Assembly (NCBI GenBank): GCA_951802425.1
Contig: OX637797.1
Coordinates: 3,534,001 to 3,598,000, forward strand
DNA: 64,000 bases
Direction: 5' to 3'
From: Clavaria fumosa
Lineage: Eukaryota > Basidiomycota > Agaricomycetes > Agaricales > Clavariaceae
Shown: positions 45,054-56,689 of the stretch, piece after piece
How the letters are laid out: each line of letters starts with the position of its first letter
Position numbering within the stretch: the first letter of the stretch is position 1
Position numbers and translations under genes: made by a program
The notes under the pieces: model-generated
The model's database searches: none
Told to the model about the DNA's origin: nothing
Seen by the model: the letters and a program-made list of their open reading frames with translations, nothing else

Positions 45054-46444
45054 TGTTAGGGCCTGTCCCATCTCGCAAGTAATACCAAATATCGACTCGT
45101 TGGTGACTGGTCTTGCAAACTTGCTAAAACCAATCAACTGTTGAGTACAGTCAAGAATACTCGGTCCTGGAAGGTCGTCGATACACTAGGAAGGTCGCGA
45201 CGTCGAAAGACAGAGCATAAAAGAGAAAAGGCAAGTGAGGAGGTCACTGAGGAGGTCACGACATTGAAAGACAGAGCGTAAAAGAGAAAAGGCAAGTGAG
45301 GAGGTCGCTGAGGAGGTTGTGACATTGATCAAAGAAGCGTGAGAGAGAAACAGACAAGGTGGGAGAAATAGACGATAGAGAGGCGTCGCGTGAGGTTGCA
45401 ACGATGTTGAGAATGGGTCGGCTGAAGGCGATGACCTTGCCGATTGATAAGAGAACCTGTTGGGTTCCAAGGATCAATACCAAGATGAATAGGAGAGAAT
45501 ACTTAGGTGGTGCAAGTCGCACGAGTGCCGAGAACGAAGTAGAAGAAAAGCAGAGTGGGTCTTGGTGTGATCTGGTCACCAAGTGAGACAAGCACTATCA
45601 ATCACACTTGGTTCGAAGCTCAGAAGGCGTCGGGCCTCAAGCTTAAACCAATAATGCATCAATGTCAAGTCTGGAGTACAGTAAGTACATGTGAGACTTA
45701 TATATACGTACATACAGAGAGTATGACAAGAAAGGGAAAGTACAGAGAGTGCCAGGCAACAAGACTATAGTAGTACGGGGTATAACTAGTCATAGAGTGA
45801 CCGTGCACATGTTCTACTAAGGTCGTGAGGGGTAAACTAAGCATAGGTAAGGTCGCGGACATGACCAGTCATGGGTTGTGACCTAACTAAATAAGCATAT
45901 GTGTAACTATGACTGAGCAGAGGTGCTTGGTCCAAGGCTAATGCAGTTATAGACGACTGAGAAGAAGAAGGGAGAACATAATTTGAAAGGATACACAGCT
46001 TGACCACCAGTGGCAAGTTTCATTGTTAAGGTTGCGAGGTCAGGCGAGTGGTCACGTGGATGGCGCTGGTGAGGCAGGTGACCTTGGGCGGTCTTTGGGC
46101 AGTATGTCATGTGAGTAACGCTGGTAATGCGAGTAATGTGAGTAGCACTGGTGTGCCGTGCAGCAAGTCATGTGCTGCTGCAGGAGTTGTGTAAGAGCGT
46201 GTTGAGCATCGAATAGTGGGTTCAGCGGTGGGTACACATAAGGTGAGGTGGCGGGAGGTGATGTGAGTATGGCAGTATGATTGCGAGTGTCGTGAGGAGA
46301 TGATGGAGGCCCGAGAGGTGTTCAGAAGTTGGTAGCGGGTTTCAGAAGAGTGTAGGGGGGTTCGCAAGATGGTAGGGGAATGTTGGGAGGTCCATGGGTG
46401 GTGATAGAGTTGTTAGGTTGAGGAAAAATGGATGGGTCCTGACA
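45054..46444 (-). repeat. 3' LTR of the chromovirus (1,391 bp)
   Basis: In element orientation it starts TGTCAGGACCC next to the polypurine tract and ends GGCCCTAACA, giving TG...CA termini. The other LTR is not in the window, so the boundary rests on termini and the adjoining tract. Confidence 0.65.
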
Positions 46445-46447
46445 TTA

Positions 46448-46454
46448 CCCCCCC
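46448..46454 (-). other. Polypurine tract of the chromovirus
   Basis: Seven G in element orientation, three bases before the LTR start TGTCAGG. This is the expected primer site for plus-strand DNA synthesis. Confidence 0.6.
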
Positions 46455-46560
46455 TTCAAGCCTCGAGCCCTGCGAGAGTGGAGGTCACATGACTGTTAGT
46501 CAGCACGATGTTTGTTGATCAGGTCACAACACCTGAAATTTTTCTCTAAGTCCAACCACC

Positions 46561-48626
46561 ATGGTCTCCTCCAATGTCCTCAAATGCACTGGAACCCAAC
46601 TCGAACATGAAATGCGTGAATACAAGGAGTTCGAAAGGGGTGAGGCTAGCCGTGACAAAGAGGCGCTGGCCAAGATGTTGGCCCACCAAAAGGCCGAGCA
46701 AGAGCGATGCATGTCTTTGCAAAGAAACCGCAGGGCGTGAAAAGAGGAAGGGCAAGGTTGTGGGCTCTAACGAAATGAGGAGCAATGTCGCAGGCCCAAG
46801 TCGGGCAGAAGAAAATGTCGCGGGCCCCAGCAAACTGGGGGGAGAAGTCATGGGCAGGGCTGACCCGTCACCCGCAGAATTCCTGAAAGCATGGAAGAAA
46901 ATCGGGTCAGCAAGGGAGAATAAGGATTGGAACAAGGTGATGTGAGAGGTGCATAGCAAAATTCCTTGTTCCCATTCCTCTTTTTCTCATTGCTAAGTTT
47001 CAGGATTGCGACAACTGTGTCGCGAAGGGCCGGCAGTGCGAACGCAAGTGTCATCAGTGTGCGGAGGACCACGGTAAGTGTTCGTGGGTCCAGGAATTTC
47101 GTCGATGGCGCGTCAAGGCCGAATTCGGGTGGGACGATGCGCGTGTCGATGAAGCATTGAGGCGCGTGGAAGGATTGGAAACAGTGGGCACAGCGACGCC
47201 CAAGGTCGCAAGCCGAGTGGGGAGAAAGCTTCCCACCCTACCAGTTCTGGAGACCCCAACACGAGCAGGGCACAAAAAACGAGTGAGGGTAAGGTCGCAG
47301 TCACCAATGCCAGGTCCTTCGACGTTGAGGAGGCGAGTCGGGGATGTACCGGAAACAGAGACGGAGGCGGAGGAAGACGCACCGGTGCATCTGACAAATG
47401 TTGCGAAGGTTCGTGTGGAGAAGGCACGGATTCTGGCAACCCCGGGAGAGAAGGGGCGGTTGCTTCAGAAGGTGATGGACTGTGAGGAAGAAGTCAAGAT
47501 CCTTCAAGGGCGGTTGGATGTAAGGGCAACGAAGGAGCGCTGGTTGGAAGGGAGGCTGAAGAAGAGTGAGGAAGAGGTGAAGAGATTGAAGCAGGTCACC
47601 TCGATGGTGCGGATGAAGGCGACGACCTCATCACAAGAGTCCGGAACGAGGGAGGAGATGGAGAGGGAACTCGCGACATTGAAACAACAGGTCGCAGAAC
47701 CCTCGAAGAAGACGTTATGGGTGAAGAGATCCGATAGGGAGGTGGAGTTGGAAAAGGAGTTGGCGATGGTAAGGCGCGAGCTGGAGGAGGCGCAGAGAAG
47801 TGTACAAGGTAAGTTTTTCATGGTGTTCAGTGATTTTTACTGAACTCGCGAATCTGTAGGGAAGGGCAAGGAGGTGGAGAGGATGCGGGGGACATCGTCG
47901 AAGGTGCCCGTGTCCAAAATCGTGGATGCAGAAGTCATGGAACTAATGGCACGGGCTGAGGGAGCAGAAAGAGAATTTGAGGCTCTCCATGGGGAGTGGG
48001 AAGGTAAGTAATAGCCTGGTTTTACTGTGTTGTAAACTAATTTCTTTCCTCTTTCAGACCAGGAGGCTAAGTTGAGAGAAGTGTGTCGCGAGTTGAAGGA
48101 GATGAAGAAGGAGAGGGAGGGTAAGTCCAAGTTTCGCAGGTATGAAATGAACTAATTCCGCATTTTATACGATTAATCGCGACTGTGGGGAAGATGGAGG
48201 AGGAGTTGTTGACGTCAAGGAAGGGAGCAGTCGTGAGGTAAGTGGTCGCGAGTTTTGTATTCTTAACAATGGGCTGACAATTTGTCTCTAGAATTGCGCG
48301 GCCAATGTGCGTCAATGGTCGGCAAACTCTGCAAAGCTCGATTTTGAGGACGGTGAGGCCTCAAGATGGTCTTCTTCGCCTACGAAGACCTCTTGATGAA
48401 GTTGCCAAAGGAACTCTCATCATGGGTAGAGAAATGGGCAGAGCAGGAACAGCGTCGTGTGAAGAGGGAGTTGTTAGATATTCCAAGGGTGGACCATTGG
48501 GGTTTGGAGTTGAAGGCTCCTGAGGCTGGAGAGGAGAAGGAAGGAGAAGAAAAAGTTGCGAGTATGGAAGGTGAGGAAGGGGCAGAAGGGTCGCAAAAAG
48601 GAAAAGAAAAAGCTCATGACCAGTAG
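46561..48626 (+). pseudogene. Antisense ORF within the chromovirus: Zn2Cys6-like cluster plus coiled coil
   Basis: Spliced ORF running opposite to pol, between pol and the 3' LTR. It starts MVSSNVLKCTGTQLEHEM at 46561; a frameshift or missed junction occurs near 46735, after which the frame continues as KRKGKVVGSNEM to a GT donor at about 46938. The next exon (from about 47004) opens with a six-Cys cluster (CDNC, then GRQCERKCHQC and GKCSW), spaced C-x2-C-x6-C-x3-C-x2-C-x6-C. This resembles fungal Zn2Cys6 binuclear clusters. A long coiled coil follows (about 47400-47800; EEEVKILQGRLDVRAT; SEEEVKRLKQVT), then several short exons with GTAAGT donors and an acidic Lys/Glu-rich C-terminus ending 48626. 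The function is unknown. Confidence 0.6.
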
Positions 48627-48723
48627 ATAATAATTTTTTCTTTGTTTTTTGATTATCGTGTATAAATTGCTGTGAAGTCCGAAGTGAGAAAGTGAAGAAA
48701 AAACGAAAGGGAGGCGAGGAAAT

Positions 48724-51700
48724 TCATTGAGTTGCGCGAGTTGCATGAGGTTTTTCCAGGTAGGTTGCGTGGAAGTCTTCGAGGAGTTCCTTCGACCCAG
48801 AAAGTGATTCAATAGGTTCCCAGGTGTCGTCCTCGGGTCTGTAACCTTCCCATCATATGAGGTAAAGCACTTTCCTACCCCTCCTTCGAGAATCCAGTAT
48901 GTCGGCGACTTCATAGTGTTGTTTGCTGTCAATTTCGATAGGGGGTGGAGGTTGCTGTTGTCATTGAGGAAAGGCATCATTGTAGACCCTTTCGAGTAAT
49001 GAAACATGGAAAACATCGTGAATTCCCTGCATCGATTTTGGTAACTGGAGACGATACGCATGAGTCGAAACTTTTGTGAGTTTGGGGAAAGGTCCGGCTC
49101 GTTTCGAGTCCAGTTTCTTCATCGGTCTCTTCATCTTCACATTTCGCAAGTCTAACCACACTTTTGTCCCTTCCTTCCAATCTGGTGTAACCTCTCTCTT
49201 TCTGTCTGCGAAGCACAAGTAGGCCTCATTCGCGACCTTGAGTTGATCTCATAGGTGCTGATGGAGCATCTTAAGATCGGTCACGACCATGTGGGCCTCG
49301 TGTGCAGGTATGTCTTCGAGAGAAATCGTGAGTCGGGGGTTGTATCCCTTATTCATGAAGAATGGGGAGACACCAGTCGTGCTGTGGGGAGTGTTGTTGT
49401 ATATGAACTCGGCGAGTGGGAGTTGGTAGATCCAGTCGTCCTGCTGGTAGTTCATATAGATTCCAATGTATTGCTCCAATATTTGATTGACCCATTCGGT
49501 TTGTCCGTCAGTCTCGGGATGGTAGGCTGTGGAAAAGATTTGAAGTAATATCTAAAGCCTGACATAACGAAGACCAAAACTTAGAAACGAATAATCTTCC
49601 TCTGTCTGACACTATGTCCACGGGTAGCCCATGCTTTGAGAAGATGTGGGTGACGAAATGCTGGGCTAATTCCTTTGTGGTGTCAGTAGTATTCGTAGAG
49701 ATGAAGATTGCTTGTTTCGTAAGTTGACAGACAACGACGAGGATTGAGTCAAAGGTTGTGGAGAGGGGGAGGGCTTCGATATGGTCCATTGAGATTGAAG
49801 ACCAAGGTCGCTCGCCTATGGGCAAGGGCTTGAGGAGTCTGTAAGGTTTGTGTTGGACTGGTTTTGCCCTTGCACAGGTGTGACAACCACGGACGTAGGC
49901 GGTTACGTCCTTGTGAAGTCCTGGCCAGAAAAACAACCTATTTATTAGTTGAGTTGTTTTTCTTATACCTGGATGTCTGCGTAGTTTGTGGTCATGGTTT
50001 GAGCATAGGATATCGAACTGGAGGGAGTCATGGTCGGGAACATATATTTTACCATTGTGAAGTAGTAGTAAACCGTCGGGTGAGAGCGAAAAAGCCTTCT
50101 CGTGACCTTGTAAAATGCCCTGGGACTTCTTGGTGAAGTACGGGTCGTGAGGAGCATGTCGAATTTGCGAGAATAGGGCTTCTTCATTGAGTATGACGAC
50201 TGCTCGAAGGAGTTCCAGTGGTATCGCAACCTTGTTGTTGAGGGCGTTGGTCACAGGTTGGTCGCCCTTCTTTGGGTAGATGTCGGGTCATCGCGTGAGG
50301 GCGTCTGGCTTTGCACCTAACTTTCCTGCTCAATAATGAATAACATAATCGAAGCTGGAAAGATACTCAGCCCAGCGGGCTTGTCGGCGGCTTAATTGCT
50401 TCGTGGTGGTAAAATATCGTAAATTATTGTGGTCGGAGAAGACCTGTACTTGGTATCTTGCGCCTTCGAGATACGCTCGCCATTGCTTGAAAGCTTCATG
50501 GATTGCGAGGAGCTCTTTGTTGTATATATTGTAGTTGAGCTCTGCAGCGATCATTGTCCGTGCATGAAAAGCAATGGGGCATAGTTCGTTGGTCACGGGA
50601 TCGGTTTGAGAGAGAATGGCCGCTATGGTGTAGTCAGAAGCGTCGCATTCGAGGGTGATGGGGTGGTCAGGGTCATAGTGCCAGAGGACGGGGGCTTCGG
50701 TAAAGGCCTGCTTGAGGGTCTCGAAAATCTGTTGACATCGTGGGCTCCATTTCCATGGCGTATCCTTGCGGAGGAGTCGCATGAGTGGAATGATGATGCC
50801 TGAATAGTTGTCAATAAATCTCTGATAAAAGTTGGCGAAGCCAAGGAAGCTCTGAAGGTCGCGAATCTTTGTAGGTATGGGCCAGCTGAGGATGGCCTGA
50901 ATTTTCGAAGGGTCCATCGCGATTCCATCAGGGGACACTATAACTCCGAGGTATTCGACTGTTGTGGTGTGGAAATCACACTTCTCAGGTCGCGCATGTA
51001 GGTCTGCCTTGCATAGATGTCGTAAGACCTCTCGGATGTGGTCGTGATGTTGTTCAAGGTTGTCCGAGTAGATTAGGATGTTGTCAAGGTAAACTACCAC
51101 ATTCACATCAACCAAATCATGGAAGATATCATTCATGAGGTGCTGAAAGGTCGCGGGTGCGTTCGTGAGTCTGAATGGCATAACAAGATATTCGAACGTG
51201 CCATAGTGGGTGCGGAACGCAGTTTTCCACTCGTCTCCTTCAGCTATCCTCACGTTGTTATACCCAACACGGAGGTCAATCTTCGAGTAGATTTTGGCCA
51301 AACATAACTGGTCAACAAGGGTCTCGATTCGGGGGATAGGGTAGCAGTTTTTGTGGGTGATTTTGTTGAGACCTCGATAGTTGATGCAGAGGCGAAGGCC
51401 CCCATCTTTCTTCTTCGCGAAGAGTACCGGTGCACCTGCAGGGGATTTCGACGGCTGAATGAAGCCTTTATCCAACATGTTGTCCAAATAATCTTTCAAT
51501 GTCTTTAACTCCACTTCTGACATGTTGTAAAGCTTCCCGTGAGGAGGTGTTTCACCTTCCTCAAGTTTGATTCGGTGGTCGTAGTCACGGTGCGGAGGTA
51601 GTTCCTGGGCTAGATCTTTGGAAAAGATGTTTAGGAAGTTGTGGTACTTGTGCGGGACTGTTTCTTCGGGTTTCGGAGGGGGTTGCGTGGTCGCGGAACT

Positions 51701-52201
51701 CGTGAGTATGGATTTGTCGTCGTAGGGGTTGTTTGCAGGTTGGAAGTATAAGAGACCTATAAATTCTCCTTGTTGCTCCAAGTGACGAAGGGTGGTGGCT
51801 TTGACCAATTGAACTCGCAGGGGTTTAGAAGGTTTTGGTGTTGAGTTCGCGAGGTCAGGAGGAGGTTTATTTGGGAGTTTCGTGTCCAGAAGGGTGAGAG
51901 GGATAGTTGTGGAGCAGGCTGTCTGTCTGAAACTAAAAGTGAGGTTGGTCCAATCGATTTTGGGGTTCCAGGTTTGCAACCAATCGAGTCCTAGAACCAC
52001 AGGGGTGAGAGGATGAGTCTTAGTGATGAGGAACTTAATGGATTGGATAGTATCATCAGGAAACTTCATGTTAGTGAGGACATAGTGGGTTATGTTGGAG
52101 CTGGAGGAACTTCCATTGAAGTATTGGAGAGGTAGGGGTTGCAGGAGTGGTATTAGGAGGTTCGGATGGGTGTTCGCGAGTACAGAGTCGATAAAATTCA
52201 T
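48724..52201 (-). pseudogene. Chromovirus pol: protease, RT, RNase H, integrase, chromodomain
   Basis: Domains in order from 52201: a retropepsin-like region (LGLDWLQTWNPKIDW), RT (YRGLNKITHKN; YNNVRIAEGDEWKTAFRT), RNase H (CDASDYTIAAILSQ; KELLAIHEAFKQWRAYLEG) and a HHCC-type integrase (CHTCARAKP; MDHIEALP; VSDRGRLFV). A GPY-like region (GPFPKLTKVSTHAYRL) and a C-terminal chromodomain (YEVADILDSRRRGRK) follow. Defects: TGA at 50330-50332 and 50288-50290, a frameshift near 49530, and TGA at 49249-49251, 48961-48963 and 48853-48855. The RT active site reads YLDN instead of YLDD, and the preceding block FRLTNAP instead of FGLTNAP. The element cannot move by itself. Confidence 0.88.
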
Positions 52202-52575
52202 GGATGCACCACAGTCAACAAGAGTATTTTGGGGAGTCGAACCGAAATCTGGGATTTGTGTCTTTATGAGGAAGGATTGGGAGGACTGGGAAGCAATAGG
52301 AGTATTAGAAAAGTCGTGAAGAAACTGAGGAGAGGAGGAACTAGTCGCGGCCCGCGCGAGTATGGGGGTTGGTTCATTGCGACTCAGAGTTCCCCCAGAA
52401 GCTCCTGAGTCACTTCCTCGTTTAACTCTTCGTGTGGATCATCAACATCCTCTTCCTCATTTAACTCTTCGTGCGGATCATCAACATCCTCTTCCACTTC
52501 TTCTTCGACTTCATATGCTTCCTGGAAGTCTTCCTCTCCTTCCTCGAGTGTAAACATGGCTCGTCCTGCTACTCG

Positions 52576-52850
52576 TCAGTCAGGACAAGCAGCGCTGTAG
52601 TGTCCGGGCTTCCCACATCTCATGCAGAGGTTTCCCTGACAATGACGTTCTCGTTCCTCATCGCTAAGGGGGACATGGGGCAGATTTGGATTTGGATTCG
52701 GCTGGCAAGGCAGATTGGTGGGGTTTCCTGCAGCTGGTTGGGGTGTTGTAGGGTTATTGCCAGCAGCGGGATAAGGTCGTGGCATCATTTGGTAGTTGCA
52801 ATTTCTGCTTTGTTGAGCCAAGGGGCGATTTCTGCCTTGTTGAGCAGGGG
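52576..52850 (-). pseudogene. Chromovirus gag, C-terminal remnant
   Basis: Pro/Asn-rich segment leading to an intact zinc knuckle CMRCGKPGHYSAAC, then a TGA at 52576-52578. Beyond it the acidic EEE-rich linker to pol remains readable. Sequence upstream of 52850 no longer resembles gag. Confidence 0.75.
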
Positions 52851-53029
52851 GGGTCAGCCTTTGTCACGCTTTCTGTCACAGGCTGTTATGTCACGCTGCC
52901 GCGTCGTGTAGCGGAGTTGCCCAACCCCACTTTTATAAGCGTCATGCGTGTTTGGTGGGGATTGCCCTCACGGAGCTGCGGCTTGCCACAATTGCAACTT
53001 CGCTGACCTACGAACGTTCTCACATACAC

Positions 53030-56000
53030 ATGAACCAGCCTTCTGGCAGTCGCAAGAGATCCAGTTCTCAGACCGACCCTCCAATGGATGAGTCCATTGC
53101 CAAACATACGATTCTCGAAGAGGCGTCTAATGACCTCGATGATGCCGCCCACACCCGCCAAGACAAGTTAGTGCTTGATTTGCTCGAACAGGATTTCTCT
53201 TCTCGCGAAATTCTCGAGGCGATTGTAACATTCTCCGAAGGGAAGCTCAACCCAAAGTTTGAGAAAGTCACCGAACAAGTCTTGCTGTTCCGAGATCATC
53301 CAGAGTTGGTGGAAAAGCTGAAAGAGGCGTGGGCCGCTAGATCATTCAAGGAGATCCGGAATTTGAGTGCGATATCCTATTTTAAGGACCAACTTTGAGG
53401 TATACTCATCATTGCCCATGTCTGTGCAGAAATTTTGCGCCTACCAACGTCTGCAAGCGTGGGATCTCGGCTGCGCCATTCACCCCCCCTGGAGAGGGAA
53501 GCAGAAAGATGTGAATCATTCCTTACCTTGATAAAGTGTTATCACCGCAGCCTGACCTTCACCCCCCATGTAGTGAAAGGTCCCGTCCATTTCATTGTCA
53601 TCCACTACGATTTGTTCCAATGGTCACCATAGCTGCTCACAAAGCGTTCTCGGATAAGTGGTTGGGCAATAGCCATATCCTTCTCGCAGATTTGATGAAT
53701 AGATTGCGCGAGCCTCCCGATGACCCCCTGAAATCTCCATACAATCATTCTATTAGCATCATTCAATCTTCAGGTATGGGCAAATCACGCCTCGTAGATG
53801 CCGTCGCCGAAGAAAAGTTCTGTTTTCCCTTCAACGTACGCGAGCCTGCCTCGCGAAGTCTGATCGGTAGCGTCCTGCAATTGTTACACGCTTTTCTTAA
53901 CCTAACCTTGATCACTTAGCGTACCCTCCTGCCGATGATTGCGTCCGGGACTTCTTCCACGCACCTAAATATCGAGAGCCAAATGACGACGGCCTGATTG
54001 AGAGAAGATATAAGGCCTTTTTTGCAGCGCTCTTCCTATGTGCTGCCGGCGAGCTTCGGGACACGCTCAAACAAACGCAACACTCGGAAGACTCGATTGC
54101 TAAGCGTTGGCACAACTACCTAGCTTCGGGCGCCACCGAATGGAGAGTAGGTGCAGCGCGAAGCAAATTCTATCAGAAGGTCGTAGATGTTGCGGAGAAG
54201 GTGTGGGCCAGTTGCTAGAATGTTGCATTTATCTAATACATCAATAGTTTTTTCGGGGGGACACAGCTTCAGAGTTCGTCGGTGTGCATGTTTTGTTTCA
54301 CGCATTCTGCTGTATACTGAACGCTCGATGCAGACTCGGTGCTGGCAGATAATGCTGGATCGTTCATGACGTCCTTGCGCAAAGCTTTGGCGTCATCCAA
54401 GCATCCCTTCGATTCTGAACGTTTGAAGGAACCTGTTTTGTTTTTCATGTACTTTGATGAAGCACACGTGTTGACAAAGTCAGAAGCAAAACCAGGTCAA
54501 CCTCCACCGCGGAGTAGGTACCATTTGCTTGGACGTGTCTTGGCAAAGATGAACGATTTGCCATTCTTTACTGTCTTCCTTTCAACGAACTCCTGGCTTG
54601 GCGCATTCGCTCCTTCCAAATCCAACCATCAAACCCTCCGTGATTGGGATAGAGTTATATTGCATGCCCCATTTACGGAGCTACCGTTCGACACATTTGC
54701 ATCCAACTCCTTCGCCACGTTGCTTGAAGCATGTCCATCTGGGGTAAAACTTCACAACGTCTGCACGCTTGAATATATTGTGAAATTTGGCCGTCCTCTG
54801 TGAGCTCCGTCTTTTTCCATCATGTCTCCATCCCTGATTAGCGTCAGTTGGGCGTCTCTCTATACTTGCGGCGCTGGTGAGGTTAAATCAGAAATGATTG
54901 ATCTCGCGAAGGTGAAGCTTTCCTGCGGTGACGTTGCGGCGGAGAACGCGCGAATTGCTGCTCTCAGCGTCCGAATCATGCTTGACTTCGACATTGCCCG
55001 CGAAACGTCAAGAATTTTCGAAGAGAAACTTGTCGAAAGCCACTTGCGAATCGCATTTGCCGTTCCGGATCATCGGGAGTTTTTGCGTGGTGGTACACCG
55101 TCTGAGCCCCTCGTAGCCGAAGCAGCTGCCCAAATTCTCAACACCGACCCCCACATCCAAATTGTTGCCCCTACCATATTGACTAAGTTGTTTGAGGGTG
55201 ACCTGCTGGCACGAGGCGAGCGAGGAGAGATGATTGGCCGCCTTCTCTGGATGATTGGTCATGATCTCGTCATTCAGAATGACACAGCGGATACGATCAA
55301 TAATCCGAGCAATCCAAGGTACCATCGGCCGATACTCCTTCTTGATTGGTTGAGGGCACTGATCAATCCACGCTGGCACCACATTATCCTTAATGCTAAG
55401 CCTGTCGCCAACACGGATGGCCCGACCTTGGAGTGTGCATTCCGGGTTGTTTATCTCAATTTCTCTCAATTCGTGAGAGCTGGTGACTACGGAGTCATCC
55501 GTCCAAACCTTCAGTGGATTCCTTTGGTTCGAGGAGTGGCCTATCAATGTGCCGACAATCAGAAGTCAACAGACCTATTTGCAACAATGCATTTTGGGGG
55601 CCTTGATGCTCCGATATGTCCAGCCAATAGTGGTCCACTTTTTGGCCAGATTAAGAATCGCGCAACGTTCTCGGATGTTCTCCTCAACCCTCATGTTGGG
55701 GGCACACCGGTCAACCAACATCCGATCCTGTCACTTGTGCACGACATCGGACTCGAGACACCAAAAGTCTACCCTCATGCCCCGTACCCTGCGAAGAAGT
55801 TGAGGGGTGGTGACACTCGGACAGAGAATATCCATCTACGACATTACCAAATCCACATTGAGGGCTGCACACACGAGACATATGCGGTTGTCCCTCGAGA
55901 GATGGACGGTGTCTACAGGTCAATCATCTGTGCGTCAACAATCATTGATGACTTTCCGAGGAATGGATTGGAAGCTCACCGGAAAGCTATGTTGTGCCTG

Positions 56001-56114
56001 AAACCGGCCTTCTTCTCCACTGAGCCGTCACTGGACTGGATCAGTGAAGCCCCGCTGGATGAATTAGCAGCTGCTCAGGCAGGTTCTGCTAAAGGGAAAG
56101 AAAGGGAAACTTAA
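53030..56114 (+). CDS. P-loop NTPase of the Crinkler-RHS-like multi-copy family
   Basis: Large multi-exon gene. Exon 1 (from the ATG at 53030) encodes a helical N-terminal module (LVLDLLEQDFSSREILEAIV; LFRDHPELVEKLKEAW). It reaches a TGA at 53396-53398 just before a GTATAC donor, so either the gene starts later or this stop is real. The next exon holds Walker A (SIIQSSGMGKSRLVDAV); its donor is at 53867 and the following exon starts at 53920 (AYPPADDCVRDFF). A later exon has Walker B (VLFFMYFDEAHVLT). A phase-2 intron (54800-54847) joins FGRPL to WASLYTCGAG and the C-terminal 420 residues to 56114. P-loop wording and architecture match the basidiomycete genes I associate with Crinkler-RHS-type proteins. 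The C-terminus is not a recognised nuclease. The gene is CpG-rich and largely open. Confidence 0.65.
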
Positions 56115-56689
56115 GTCTCCGGTGATTACTAGGGACACTGCCTCTTCCCAGTACTTAGAAGCACCTGCATGTATGGAATGACCCCTTTCGTTGTTAAGAT
56201 TGTTTCATGATCTCAATCTGAAATGTAAGGAAGGTAGATGTATGACCAAGAAGGGAAGCAGAAAATAGTAAAGGGAGGATGATGACAGTTATACTCTAAT
56301 TCTGTGTCCTTTCTTTAATTTTACCACTGTGTTGTCAATTTGCCAATTTTCCAAATGACTAGAACAAAGTCAACCATTTTGTAGATACTAATATATCTGC
56401 TTCCCAGATTTTCCTGTAGCTTGAAAATGGTTTGGTTGACCCTGAACAATTACTAGATATGGACCCATGGTATTGCCACTGAATAAAGGAGGCAGCACCT
56501 GTGGCTCTGGTACTATGTCTGTAATAAGTAAGGAACAACAAAAACCATTGCAGATGCTGCAAGGAGTAAGCACAGGGGTTGAGGCCAACTCAGTTGAGTG
56601 GTTGAAAGCTGTTAGAATATGTTAGAACACCTTCACCTACTCCACCTGTCACCCACAGTCACATTCACCCTTGCCTACTCTCCTCAACC
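56115..56689. other. Spacer, CpG-poor
   Basis: 575 bp with no supported gene, lying between the P-loop NTPase gene and its decayed copy. AT-rich and almost without CG. Confidence 0.4.

Larger units (their letters stand above)
45054..52850 (-). mobile_element. Truncated and decayed chromovirus (Ty3/Gypsy)
   Basis: Minus-strand element with 3' LTR (45054-46444), a G-rich polypurine tract (46448-46454), an antisense spliced ORF (46561-48626), pol (48724-52201) and the C-terminal part of gag (52576-52850). The chromodomain at the end of integrase identifies a chromovirus. The 5' LTR and most of gag are missing: similarity stops near 52850, where the promoter region of the P-loop gene begins. Pol carries several TGA stops, one frameshift and changed catalytic residues, mostly explainable as CpG to TpG or CpA changes. 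Confidence 0.85.

Noticed and set aside
49864..50136. Plus-strand ORF with several Cys/His pairs
   Set aside because: Antisense of the integrase zinc-finger region of the chromovirus; the Cys spacing is incidental.
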